A stretch of DNA of 64,000 bases, taken from NCBI GenBank assembly GCA_938084555.1, contig CALKFR010000008.1, positions 1 through 64,000 of the forward strand, written 5' to 3'. Under the pieces are notes generated by a model, which did no database searches, had not been told where the DNA came from, and saw only the letters and a list, made by a program, of their open reading frames with translations. Positions 18,643 to 27,823 of this stretch are shown here, one piece after another. Source of the stretch: an uncultured Flavobacteriaceae bacterium (GTDB lineage Bacteria > Bacteroidota > Bacteroidia > Flavobacteriales > Flavobacteriaceae). Each line of letters opens with the position of its first letter. Positions within the stretch are counted from its first letter, which is position 1. The translations under genes and the position numbers were made by a program.

Positions 18643-21429
18643 TTATATTTCTAATATATAGCTGCTTAAACTAGCTTCATGCGGTAGATTCATCTTTTTA
18701 CGTAGACGATATCTTTTAACCTCTACACTTCTTATTGATATGTTTAGTAGAGGTGCAATTTCTTTTGAAGATAAATTTAATCTGAGGTAAGTACATAGTC
18801 TTAAGTCATTTGATGTAAGGTTTGAATGTTCTGACTTTAATTTTTTCATAAAACCTTTGTCAGTGTTTTTGAAAGCTTCTTCAAATAGCTTCCAATCATC
18901 AGAGGTGTTTAAATTATCATTGATGAGCTCTATAACTTCTTTAATTTTATTATTATTAGTATTACTTAACTCCTTTTTTATGGTTCCTAGCAATTCATTC
19001 CTTTTGATTAAATTCATGGTAGAAAGTCCAAGCTCTCTATTTTTTGAATCAATATCTTTCTGCAAATCTAAATTTTTAAAATGCATTAATTGCTGCTCAT
19101 TTTCTAGTTGCTTTATTTCTAATTCTTTTTCTTTTCGTTTTAATAGTTTTGCTTGTTGATTCTTAAAGTAATTTCTATGCAAAACATTAATAATCATAAG
19201 TAAAAGAATAACTGAAATTATATATATAATCAAAGATGAAGTTTTTAAATACCAAGGTTTTGCAATATTGAAACCGTATTTAATTGTATTGGTAGTTGTT
19301 TGCGCACCAACCTTGCCTTTAATCTCAAAAGTATAGTTTCCGTGAGGTAAGTTTTCAAAGTATATTTCAGATTTTGTGGACCAATTACTCCATTCATTGT
19401 TAAGCCCCAATAATCTATATTGAAATAATGAAGGTAAATATTTATTGAAGTCTGAAATGCTGTAGAAAAATTTAATGTCATTTTCCTCATTTTTTAAAAC
19501 ACCATTTTCCGAGAGACTTAAATATTTTTGACCTCCTTGTAAAGAATTTGTTGTAATCTCATCTAACTTAATAATTTGCGTATTCTTAGTTCTGGTTTTT
19601 ATATCTGCAACTATATATCCACTTTTGGTCCCAATTATATATTTGTCATCCTCTATATAAAGAATGTTTTCGTATCCGTCTTTTGTCTCTCTATCACTAT
19701 TAGGAATTGGAATTGAAAACAATTCATATTTAGGGCTTAGTTTTTCTTTTTGGACATAAGATATATTATCATTTGTAAATGCAAATAATTTGTTGTTTTC
19801 ACTAATTAATTTTCCTGAGATATATCCTTTATCCCCAAAAATAGTACTTAATATAGTATCTTTTTTAAAATTTGAAGAGAGTGAATCAAAATAAAACACC
19901 CCTTCATTAGAGCCATAAAGAACTTTATTATTGTATTTATTTAGACTTGATTTTATGCTTTTTCTTAGGGTAGTTTTAGAAGATGATAAAACCTCTTTAA
20001 ATTCATTATCAATCTTTAATTGAAAGACACCCTTTTGTTCATGACTTACTAATAGTTCATTAGGACTAATAAACTCAAGATATCTAGACGAGATATCAAA
20101 ACCCTTTATTTTATTTCTTAAGTTCCATTTTTTACTTTTATTCTGAAGTACGTATAGCCCTTTATAATTTCCTAATAGTAATAAATCTTCTTTACCTGAG
20201 ATTTCTTTGATCAGCCAAGTTCCAAAAGTATTCGATATTCTATCTGCTTTACCTTTTGAAATTATAAATATTCCTTTGTCATGTCCACAAAAAAGAGTGT
20301 TTTTAAATTTTTGTAAAGACCAAACCTGACCTTCTGTTCCTGGGACAAAACGAAATCTATCTTTTTTATCTTTATAAAAAAGACCTTGATTAGTCCCTAA
20401 ATATAAAACTCCATCATCTAAAAAAGTTGTATAAACAGATCCTAAAACCCCCAGATCATCTTTGTATACTCTGAAAGGAACATTAAAATTAATATTACTA
20501 ATTCCATTATCTAAACCAAGCCAAACATTTTCATCAATATCTTCGAATAGTGAAAGCACTGTGTTATTTCCTAGGCCTCTACTTTGATTAATCGTAAATG
20601 AAACTTTTTTTTCTTTATTTATATATAAAATTCCATTAGACACAGATCCAAGAATAAAATCTCCATTTTTTAATCGCAAGCTATTGTAAATATTGTAATT
20701 GCGTAGTTTCGTATTAAGAAGAGGATCCCATTCCCTTATACTTTTGTTGTTTTCTTTAATGAAAAATCCGTGTTCTTTTGTTTGAAATAAGAGTTGAGCA
20801 TTATTTTCAAAAATATTAATTACAATTCTGTTTTTTAAAATTTCATCACTGCTAATTAATATTTCCTCACCATTTTTAAACTTAAAGATTCCTTGGTTTA
20901 TCTTTTGATAATATATTTCGTTATTTACTTTATAAATTTTAGTAATTGAAGTTTCAGCCTCAATAATGGCAATAGTTTTAAATTTAGAATCATATATATA
21001 TATTCTGTCTAAAGATTGAAAAAGAATCCATCGGTCAAGTTCTAAAATATTCCAAAACTCTTCATCTTCAGCTAGAGATATATTTTTATTTGAAGTAATA
21101 GAGCTGTATTCTAAAGTTCCAAAATTATTCTTCTCCCAAAATCCAAAATCCATATAACTACCGGTGTAAATTTTCTCACCAATAACTTTAACGGACCTAA
21201 CAATAGATGAATTTTTTGATTTATAAAGCTTCCACCTAGCACCATTATACATGAGAAGTCCTTTGTTATTTGCAAAATAAATAGATTTATCCTTCCCTTG
21301 AGAGATACCCCAGTTTTGATCTTCAGCGCCATAATCTTTTGGTTTAAAAACTTCAATAGGAGGAAGTTCTTGTGAAAAAACACTGAATTGGACAATTATA
21401 AAAAAATAAATAAAATTTCTAATCTTCAT
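18643..21429 (-). CDS. membrane-spanning beta-propeller/Y_Y_Y sensor with LuxR-type HTH
   Basis: A 928-residue regulator. A signal peptide (to about 20) precedes two-component-regulator-like propeller repeats (about 30-640; for example VRSVKVIGEKIYTGSYMDFG and VLSLFEDIDENVWLGLDNGIS), then a triple-tyrosine domain (about 655-728, ending LPHGNYTFEIKGK), one transmembrane helix (about 732-755), a long coiled coil (756-840) and a C-terminal LuxR/GerE-type HTH (about 870-928, LSSKEIAPLLNISIRSVEVK). No histidine kinase, ATPase or receiver domain lies between the membrane and the HTH, so a periplasmic signal would have to reach a membrane-tethered DNA-binding domain directly. Placed next to susC, it is the probable glucan-responsive regulator of the locus. 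Confidence 0.9.
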   Translation of the reverse strand: MKIRNFIYFFIIVQFSVFSQELPPIEVFKPKDYGAEDQNWGISQGKDKSIYFANNKGLLMYNGARWKLYKSKNSSIVRSVKVIGEKIYTGSYMDFGFWEKNNFGTLEYSSITSNKNISLAEDEEFWNILELDRWILFQSLDRIYIYDSKFKTIAIIEAETSITKIYKVNNEIYYQKINQGIFKFKNGEEILISSDEILKNRIVINIFENNAQLLFQTKEHGFFIKENNKSIREWDPLLNTKLRNYNIYNSLRLKNGDFILGSVSNGILYINKEKKVSFTINQSRGLGNNTVLSLFEDIDENVWLGLDNGISNINFNVPFRVYKDDLGVLGSVYTTFLDDGVLYLGTNQGLFYKDKKDRFRFVPGTEGQVWSLQKFKNTLFCGHDKGIFIISKGKADRISNTFGTWLIKEISGKEDLLLLGNYKGLYVLQNKSKKWNLRNKIKGFDISSRYLEFISPNELLVSHEQKGVFQLKIDNEFKEVLSSSKTTLRKSIKSSLNKYNNKVLYGSNEGVFYFDSLSSNFKKDTILSTIFGDKGYISGKLISENNKLFAFTNDNISYVQKEKLSPKYELFSIPIPNSDRETKDGYENILYIEDDKYIIGTKSGYIVADIKTRTKNTQIIKLDEITTNSLQGGQKYLSLSENGVLKNEENDIKFFYSISDFNKYLPSLFQYRLLGLNNEWSNWSTKSEIYFENLPHGNYTFEIKGKVGAQTTTNTIKYGFNIAKPWYLKTSSLIIYIISVILLLMIINVLHRNYFKNQQAKLLKRKEKELEIKQLENEQQLMHFKNLDLQKDIDSKNRELGLSTMNLIKRNELLGTIKKELSNTNNNKIKEVIELINDNLNTSDDWKLFEEAFKNTDKGFMKKLKSEHSNLTSNDLRLCTYLRLNLSSKEIAPLLNISIRSVEVKRYRLRKKMNLPHEASLSSYILEI

Positions 21430-21697
21430 TATTTTTGTTTTGAAGAATCTACAACCATAAAGGAATAAAATTGAATTATCTTCATTTGTTTGGTTCCCAA
21501 GTTACGTTAAATCTATTAAATACAAAGACTTTTAGTTTTTATGTATTGTTTGTGTAAAGGTTTTATGTTTTTTTTAACCTTTTTGAGAACCCACAATAAT
21601 TCAAAAAATTAACCTCATTAAAGTAAGAGGGAAAAATAAAATATCATATAATTATAAGTTTTTGTAACTTATGCTTTTAAATATAAATTCATAAACT

Positions 21698-22156
21698 ATG
21701 CCAAACTACACATTGAAAATTAACGGAAAACAAATTGAAGTTAATGTAGATGAGGACACTCCGCTTCTTTGGGTTCTGAGAGATGAATTAACGATGAAGG
21801 GTACAAAATTTGGTTGTGGAATAGCTCAATGTGGAGCATGTACTGTCCATGTAAATAATATTGCAGTAAGAAGTTGTTCTCTTCCTATATCTTCTATTTC
21901 AGAGGAATCTATTACAACTATTGAGGGACTCTCAGAAAATGGCACTCATCCCGTGCAATTAGCTTGGAAAGAAATAGATGTTCCACAATGCGGTTATTGT
22001 CAGGCCGGTCAAATAATGACCGCTTCCGCTTTTTTAAAGGATAACTCAACACCAACAAAAAAAGAAATTAGAGAGGCAATGCATGGGAATATATGTAGAT
22101 GTGCATCTTATAATAGAATTGAAAAAGCAGTTGAGCTGGCTGCAAAAAACTTATAA
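21698..22156 (+). CDS. 2Fe-2S subunit of molybdenum hydroxylase (IorA/CoxS-like)
   Basis: A 152-residue small subunit of the xanthine oxidase superfamily. The N-terminal plant-ferredoxin-like domain carries CGIAQCGACTV plus a later Cys (RSCSLP), and the C-terminal helical domain carries QCGYCQAGQ and NICRCASY, giving the eight cysteines for two 2Fe-2S clusters. It passes electrons between the molybdenum centre and an external acceptor. There is no signal peptide. It lies 21 nt before the large subunit, which has a Tat signal, so it may be exported as a folded passenger. The two-subunit layout without FAD subunit matches isoquinoline 1-oxidoreductase-like and membrane aldehyde dehydrogenases. 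Confidence 0.93.
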   Translation: MPNYTLKINGKQIEVNVDEDTPLLWVLRDELTMKGTKFGCGIAQCGACTVHVNNIAVRSCSLPISSISEESITTIEGLSENGTHPVQLAWKEIDVPQCGYCQAGQIMTASAFLKDNSTPTKKEIREAMHGNICRCASYNRIEKAVELAAKNL

Positions 22157-22177
22157 ACTAATTCATTTTTAAAATTT

Positions 22178-24340
22178 ATGATATCTCAAAATAAATCACA
22201 TAGTTTTAGTAGAAGAAATTTTCTAAAAACATCTTTACTAGCAGGTGGAGGAATGTTAATTGGATTTAATTTGTTAAGTGCTTGTAAGCCAGATGCTATC
22301 TTACCAATAGATATATCTAAGCTAAATTTTAATGATTTTAATGCATTTATAAAAATTTCTGATGAAGGCTATGTAACAATTTTTTCACCAAACCCTGAAA
22401 TAGGTCAAGGTGTAAAAACAGCTATGCCAATGATTATAGCTGAAGAGTTAGATGTTGATTGGAACAAGGTTTCAGTGGCACAAGGAATTTACGATCCAAA
22501 AAATTATCAAAGGCAAGTTGCTGGAGGTAGCCAATCAATTCGCTTTGGTTGGGACGCCCTCAGACAAACAGGAGCAACTACAAAACAAATGTTGGTTAAT
22601 GCCGCAGCAATACAGTGGGGAGTTAATCCAAGTTCTTGTTCTGCGTCTCAAGGAATTATAAGCAATGCAAATGGTGATACTCTTGGTTACGGAGAAGTCG
22701 TAAAAGTAGCTGCTAATTTAGAGGTCCCAGAAAATATCATTCTTAAAGACCCTAAAGATTTTAAAATTATTGGACATGATATTACAAATGTAGATATTCA
22801 AAAAATAATAACAGGGAAACCACTATTTGGAATAGATTATACTTCTGAAGGAATGGTCTATGCTTCTGTTTTAAGACCACCAGCTTTTGGACACAAACTG
22901 ACTAGTTTCGATGATCAAATTTCGAGAAGTATTAATGGAGTTATAGAAGTTATTAAATTTGGTGATAAGATAGCTGTTTTAGCAACAAATACTTGGGCAG
23001 CAATGAAAGGGAAAAAAGCAATAGTAGCTCATTGGAAACAAGACACAAAACCGGAAAGTACAGAAGATCATAATTTTGAATTAATAAAGATTTTAAACGG
23101 TAATAAGTTTAATACAAATAGAGAGGATGGAAATGTAGAAACTGCTTTTAAAAATGCAGATAAAATTATTGAAAGAACATATGAGTCTCCATTCCTTCCT
23201 CACAATTGTATGGAGCCCATGAATTTTTATGCTAATGTTACTGATAAAAAAGTTCATCTTGTAGGACCTATTCAAACTCCTGCATGGACTTCAGGGAAAA
23301 TAGCAAAAATATTAAACAGAAAACCTGAGGAAATTCATCTAGAAATGACCAGAATGGGAGGAGGCTTTGGAAGAAGACTCTACGGCGACTTTGCCGAAGA
23401 GGCAGCTCAAATCTCAAATATTACTAAAAAACCAATTCAAGTTGTTTTTTCTAGAGAAGACGATATGGCAGCTGGAACCTACAGACCAGCCATTAAATAT
23501 AGAATAAAAGCCGCTATCAAAGAGGGCAAGCTTACGGCTTACCACTTAAAAGAAGCTGCTATTAACGGGAATATGTATGGATTGATTGCAAATTTTTTCC
23601 CTGCAGGATGTATTCCAAATTATAAGGTTAGTACTGAAAATTATAAAAGTAATATAACCACTGGTGCATGGAGAGCCCCTTTTACAAACTTTTTAGCATT
23701 TGCTGAACAGAGTTTTTTTAGCGAAATAGCTAATGAATTAGATGTAGATCATCCTAAGCTAATTATTGATCTTCTTCAAAATGTAAAAGGGACGACAGAT
23801 GAACGAATTCAATATTCTCCAGAAAGAATGGAGGAAACAATTAATCTAGTTATTAAAAAATCTAATTGGGGTAAAACATCTGAAGGAATTTATCAAGGTT
23901 TCTCTGCCTACTACTGTCATAATACTCATGTAGCAGAGGTAGCTGATATTGAGTTGAAAAATGGAATGCCTGTTGTTAAAAAAGTAACTGTGGCTGTTGA
24001 TTGTGGAATTGTTGTGAATCCTTTGGGAGCAAAAAATCAACTAGAGGGTGGAGTTATTGATGGAATTGGTCATGCCATGTATGGTGATTTTTCTTTTAAA
24101 AGTGGAACTCCACAGTCAGTTAATTTTGATAAGTACCGCTTAATTAGAATGGAAGAAACTCCTGAAGTAAAGTCTTATTTTGTTGAGAGTAATTTGTCAC
24201 CCACAGGGCTGGGAGAGCCAGGTCTTCCTCCAGCAGGGGGAGCAGTAGCGAACGCCATTTTCAAGGCAACAGGGCAACGCTTATTGAAACAACCTTTTAT
24301 CAATCAATTAGAAATGTCTAGAAGTAAAATTTTAGGATAA
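22178..24340 (+). CDS. molybdopterin-binding large subunit of Tat-exported hydroxylase (IorB-like)
   Basis: A 720-residue catalytic subunit. SRRNFLKTSLLAGGG is a twin-arginine signal, followed by LLSAC, which could make it a Tat-exported lipoprotein. Molybdenum-cofactor contacts typical of the family are visible: GQGVKTAMPMI, QVAGGSQSIR, MTRMGGGFGRRLYGD, GAWRAPFTN and the C-terminal GLGEPGLPPAGGAVANA whose Glu is the family's catalytic base. This agrees with IorB-type aldehyde or N-heterocycle oxidoreductases, but the substrate is unknown. Together with the small subunit upstream it forms an alpha-beta enzyme. Its 3' end overlaps the convergent MobA-like gene by 9 nt. Confidence 0.9.
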   Translation: MISQNKSHSFSRRNFLKTSLLAGGGMLIGFNLLSACKPDAILPIDISKLNFNDFNAFIKISDEGYVTIFSPNPEIGQGVKTAMPMIIAEELDVDWNKVSVAQGIYDPKNYQRQVAGGSQSIRFGWDALRQTGATTKQMLVNAAAIQWGVNPSSCSASQGIISNANGDTLGYGEVVKVAANLEVPENIILKDPKDFKIIGHDITNVDIQKIITGKPLFGIDYTSEGMVYASVLRPPAFGHKLTSFDDQISRSINGVIEVIKFGDKIAVLATNTWAAMKGKKAIVAHWKQDTKPESTEDHNFELIKILNGNKFNTNREDGNVETAFKNADKIIERTYESPFLPHNCMEPMNFYANVTDKKVHLVGPIQTPAWTSGKIAKILNRKPEEIHLEMTRMGGGFGRRLYGDFAEEAAQISNITKKPIQVVFSREDDMAAGTYRPAIKYRIKAAIKEGKLTAYHLKEAAINGNMYGLIANFFPAGCIPNYKVSTENYKSNITTGAWRAPFTNFLAFAEQSFFSEIANELDVDHPKLIIDLLQNVKGTTDERIQYSPERMEETINLVIKKSNWGKTSEGIYQGFSAYYCHNTHVAEVADIELKNGMPVVKKVTVAVDCGIVVNPLGAKNQLEGGVIDGIGHAMYGDFSFKSGTPQSVNFDKYRLIRMEETPEVKSYFVESNLSPTGLGEPGLPPAGGAVANAIFKATGQRLLKQPFINQLEMSRSKILG

Positions 24341-24925
24341 TTTCAATAGTTTTTGATAAGCTTCTTTTGTGTCAACATCAAAAAAGGGAGTCTTTGATTT
24401 CATTTTTAAGACTTCTTTTTTATATTTTTTTACCACGGGTTTTGCACCTTCATTATTAGATAATATTGATAATTCATTAAACAATGATTTATCAAAAATA
24501 GCTGGAACTCCAGAGATATCTTCGTAGTTAGTAAGTATAATACGTTTACCTGTTTCGTCTGATAATGAAATTAATTCTTCATAATGCTCTTTGGTCACTA
24601 GCGGAGTATCTGCAAGTGTAACAATTACTCTATTGTAATCATTTTTCTTCTTTATAAGTTCAATCCCTTTACTTATTGAACTTCCCATACCATCTTCCCA
24701 ATTATTATTTTTGAGGATGGTTACTTTTTGACCTCTAATGGATTTAAAAACATCAGAAAAATGAGCACCAATAACAATAAAAACATCTGCATATTTTATG
24801 CTGTTAGCTTGTTCAATTGCGTGTAGTAGTAATGTAGTATTATTATAGGGTAATAATTGTTTAGGTTCACCCATTCTTTTAGACTCACCGGCAGCAAGAA
24901 TTAATATTGCAGTTTTAGGCATCAT
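24332..24925 (-). CDS. MobA-like NTP transferase (molybdenum cofactor cytidylyltransferase family)
   Basis: A 197-residue single-domain nucleotidyltransferase with the signature ILAAGESKRMGEPKQLLPY (NTP binding), AHFSDVFK and VTLADTPLVTKEHYEEL (metal-binding Asp). This is the MocA/MobA-like fold that adds CMP or GMP to molybdopterin. Its start overlaps the XdhC stop by 4 nt (ATGA), so the two are translationally coupled. The setting opposite a molybdenum hydroxylase argues for CTP use (MocA-type) rather than GTP, which is an inference. Length is normal. Confidence 0.88.
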   Translation of the reverse strand: MMPKTAILILAAGESKRMGEPKQLLPYNNTTLLLHAIEQANSIKYADVFIVIGAHFSDVFKSIRGQKVTILKNNNWEDGMGSSISKGIELIKKKNDYNRVIVTLADTPLVTKEHYEELISLSDETGKRIILTNYEDISGVPAIFDKSLFNELSILSNNEGAKPVVKKYKKEVLKMKSKTPFFDVDTKEAYQKLLKLS

Positions 24926-25929
24926 TTATGTATTCCAATTTGTTTATCTTTCAAATATATGGGTTTTTGATTTCTAATGACAGATAATATTTCAGCAAGA
25001 ATAGAAATAGCGATTTCTTGAGGTGTTTCTGCCCCTATATTAATACCCGAAGGACCATATATTTTATCAAAAAAAACTTCAGAAATTAAATCATTTTTTT
25101 CCATTAAATCATTTAATAATTTTTCTCTTCGTTTACTTGGGCCAAGTAATCCAATATAATTTATTTCTTTCCCAACAAGTTCCGACAGGTATTTTAAATC
25201 TTTCACATAACTATGAGACATAATCACAACTGCTGTTTGAGAATCAAAAGAAAAGTCACCTAATTCTTTTTCATTAATTCCATAATAATTAGTGGCACCA
25301 GGAAAATCTTTAATTGATTTTAGCTCGTCTATTGGAGCAACAATATCCACATTCCATCCTGTTGCTGATGCATATTTACACAATTGAACTGCATCATGTT
25401 CACAGCCAATTATAATTAATTTAAATACTGGTTTGATGGTTTGACTAAAAAGAGTCAGATTTTTTTTAGGTTTAATTTCTGATACAGATAATTCTTGATT
25501 ATTAAAATGAAAGCAAGAACTTCCCTGACTTATTTTTGAGGTTTCTTTTGAAAAATAGGAATTAATTAGAAAAGGTTTTCTTGAGGAGCATTGCTTTTCA
25601 AAAGCATCAAAAAATTTATTTGTTGGATGAAAAGGCTCAATTAAAATATATAAAATTCCTTCACATCCTAGACGGTATCGTCCATCATATTCCATTAATG
25701 TAGACGAATTGGTTTCAAAAACTTGTTTTGATTGACGTAAAATTTCCTTTTCAACACAACCACCACTAACAGCACCAATCATTTTTCCGTCTTCTTGAAT
25801 AGACATTCTAACTCCAGGTCTTCTGTAGGATGAACCATCTAAAGAAACTACTGATGCAAGTGCCGTTTTGACCCCTTTACTTTGAGCAATTTTAGCAGAG
25901 CGTATGATGTCTTTTAATTCGTGTATCAT
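24922..25929 (-). CDS. XdhC/CoxI family molybdenum hydroxylase maturation factor
   Basis: Read from the ATG at 25929 it gives 335 residues starting MIHELKDIIRSAK. A longer frame opens at 25977 with a poorly conserved-looking 16-residue extension. The N-terminal XdhC_CoxI domain carries ALASVVSLDGSSYRRPGVRM and AVSGGCVEKEI. The C-terminal Rossmann-like domain includes LIIIGCEHDAVQL and YIGLLGPSKRREKLL. XdhC proteins bind sulfurated molybdenum cofactor and insert it into xanthine-dehydrogenase-type enzymes. It lies directly upstream of the MobA-like gene and should serve the convergent hydroxylase genes. Confidence 0.9.
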   Translation of the reverse strand: MIHELKDIIRSAKIAQSKGVKTALASVVSLDGSSYRRPGVRMSIQEDGKMIGAVSGGCVEKEILRQSKQVFETNSSTLMEYDGRYRLGCEGILYILIEPFHPTNKFFDAFEKQCSSRKPFLINSYFSKETSKISQGSSCFHFNNQELSVSEIKPKKNLTLFSQTIKPVFKLIIIGCEHDAVQLCKYASATGWNVDIVAPIDELKSIKDFPGATNYYGINEKELGDFSFDSQTAVVIMSHSYVKDLKYLSELVGKEINYIGLLGPSKRREKLLNDLMEKNDLISEVFFDKIYGPSGINIGAETPQEIAISILAEILSVIRNQKPIYLKDKQIGIHK

Positions 25930-26024
25930 ATAAGAGAATACCAAATTACAAATTTTTGAAGTTTTCTGGAGAATCATTTTTCAAGTTTTTAAAACTTTAT
26001 CTTTACCTTATAAATAAAAAGTAC

Positions 26025-26924
26025 ATGAAAACCTTAATTTACATACCTATACTAAGTTTATTTGCTCTTGGAACTACTTTTGCTCAAAAAAATAATGTAG
26101 CAGTTGACAGTTATTGGTCTCAAGGAAAAGCTGAAGTTAATGTATATAAAGTTTCTCAAAATAGATATCAGGAAAATCATTCAGGACAACTTGTAAGTGT
26201 ATTTGTGACTGAAGATTTTTTAACAAATAAACAGGTAAAAAATGAATACTATGTGAGTGAAAATTCAACATGGATACTAAAGAATATTCAATTAAAAAAA
26301 TTTACAACAGGAGTCTATGATTACTCATTATTTAACTCTGTGTTTACTCCAATAGATAGAAGTAATTTTCCAAAATCACTAAAAGTTTCTGCTTCTTCTC
26401 AAGAATGGTGTGGAACTATATATACTCAATTTAATCTCATTTTAAATTCAGATTACAAAGTAGAACATCGCTCATATTTTGAGAAAGAAGGAGATATAGC
26501 CACTAGAATTAAAAGTTCATATCTTGAGGATGAAGTTTTTACAGTTTTGAGAATGAACCCGTTATTGTTACCACTAGGTACTGTTCAGTTAATACCTCCA
26601 GCAAATTATATTCAATTGAAACATTTACAAATCCAATCTTATAAAGCTTTTACATCGTTAATTCCCTATACTAAAAAAGAGCTTTCTGGCTCAAATTTAA
26701 TGGAATATAAAATAGTGTATCCTCAGTTGAAAAGAAGTATAAATATAGTTTTTGAAAATAAAGCACCTTACAAAATTATGGGATGGTTTGAAAAATTTCC
26801 TTCTTCTTTTGACGGAAAACTTAGAACTACTAGTGTAATTTTAAAGACTCAAAAAATGTTACCTTACTGGAAACAAAATAGTTTAAAGGATAAAAAATTA
26901 AGAGAGGAATTGGGGTTACACTAA
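26025..26924 (+). CDS. secreted protein of unknown function
   Basis: I chose ATG at 26025 (299 residues) because it begins a clean signal peptide MKTLIYIPILSLFALGTTFA and lies 19 nt after a TATCTTTA box at 25998-26005; the longer frame from 25956 runs into the divergent xdhC gene. The mature protein is beta-rich with no catalytic motif that I recognise. SSQEWCGTIYTQFN in the middle looks like a conserved block. Homologous proteins in flavobacteria are sometimes labelled septum formation inhibitor Maf, but no Maf motif is present here. Its stop codon overlaps that of the convergent HDAC-family gene. Confidence 0.75.
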   Translation: MKTLIYIPILSLFALGTTFAQKNNVAVDSYWSQGKAEVNVYKVSQNRYQENHSGQLVSVFVTEDFLTNKQVKNEYYVSENSTWILKNIQLKKFTTGVYDYSLFNSVFTPIDRSNFPKSLKVSASSQEWCGTIYTQFNLILNSDYKVEHRSYFEKEGDIATRIKSSYLEDEVFTVLRMNPLLLPLGTVQLIPPANYIQLKHLQIQSYKAFTSLIPYTKKELSGSNLMEYKIVYPQLKRSINIVFENKAPYKIMGWFEKFPSSFDGKLRTTSVILKTQKMLPYWKQNSLKDKKLREELGLH

Positions 26925-27823
26925 AAGAAAATTTCTTGGGCTAATCTGAAAGTATTAGCATGCGCATCTATTATAATTTTAATATCAGGTGAGTAACCAC
27001 CACCCATACTGCACATTACCGGAATGTTATGATTTTTGCAGGTTTGTAATACAAATCTGTCGCGTTCTTTACACCCCTCTATTGTAAGAGAAAGTTTTCC
27101 TAGCTTGTCTGTTTGGATAACATCTACACCACATAAATAATAGATAAAATCAGGTTGCTCTTTAGTTATTAAGTCTGGCAAGACTTCTTTTAGAATTGAT
27201 AAATATGTAGTATCGTTAGCCCCGTTTTCTAGAGGAATATCTAAATCACTTTTTTCTTTATGAAACGGATAATTACTTTTTCCATGCATTGAAAAGGTAA
27301 AAACAGTGGGATCGTTATAGAATATTTCTGCAGTCCCATTTCCTTGGTGTACGTCTAAATCAATGATTAATATTTTGTTTGCCAATTCTTTTTGTAAAAG
27401 ATACCTAGCTCCAATGGCTTGGTCATTTAACATGCAAAACCCTTCTCCTTTATTGGTAAAAGCATGATGAGTTCCGCCTGCAATATTCATTGCAATACCA
27501 TATTTGAGAGCAAATTCACTAGCTTTTATAGTGCCATCTGCAATAATCATTTCTCTGGCAATTAAATCTTCATTTAAAGGGAAACCAATTTTTCTTGCTG
27601 CTTTTTGATTGAGAGTCATATTCATTAAATCTGAAACATACTCTGGGTCATGCACCATAAAAAAATACTTGTTATTTGGAATTTCGGGTTTAAAGAAATT
27701 TTCTTCTTTGCAGGTTCCTTCATAAAGTAATTGCTGAGGGAGTAGGTCGTACTTTTCCATTGGAAACCTGTGTCCCTCTGGTAAATTGTGTTTGTAAATG
27801 GGATGATATGCTATTTTAAGCAT
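26921..27823 (-). CDS. histone deacetylase superfamily amidohydrolase
   Basis: A 300-residue arginase/deacetylase-fold protein. Metal and catalytic motifs are present: MNIAGGTHHAF (His-His pair), ILIIDLDVHQGNG (metal-binding Asp and His) and CGVDVIQTDKLGKL (second metal Asp). Bacterial members deacetylate acetylpolyamines, acetoin-related or other small acetyl-amides; protein targets are not established. The start codon overlaps the metG stop (TAATG), so it is likely translated from the metG transcript. Substrate is unknown. Confidence 0.88.
   Translation of the reverse strand: MLKIAYHPIYKHNLPEGHRFPMEKYDLLPQQLLYEGTCKEENFFKPEIPNNKYFFMVHDPEYVSDLMNMTLNQKAARKIGFPLNEDLIAREMIIADGTIKASEFALKYGIAMNIAGGTHHAFTNKGEGFCMLNDQAIGARYLLQKELANKILIIDLDVHQGNGTAEIFYNDPTVFTFSMHGKSNYPFHKEKSDLDIPLENGANDTTYLSILKEVLPDLITKEQPDFIYYLCGVDVIQTDKLGKLSLTIEGCKERDRFVLQTCKNHNIPVMCSMGGGYSPDIKIIIDAHANTFRLAQEIFF

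Noticed and set aside
18857-19159. 100-codon plus-strand frame opposite the regulator's coiled coil and HTH
   Set aside because: Low-complexity Ser/Phe/Leu content is what antisense of Lys/Glu-rich coiled-coil DNA gives.
18643-21429. Hybrid two-component histidine kinase (HTCS) call for the PUL regulator
   Set aside because: No H, N or G box and no receiver domain can be found between the membrane helix and the HTH.
26025-26924. Septum formation inhibitor Maf annotation
   Set aside because: Maf is a cytoplasmic nucleotide pyrophosphatase; this protein has a signal peptide and none of the Maf motifs.
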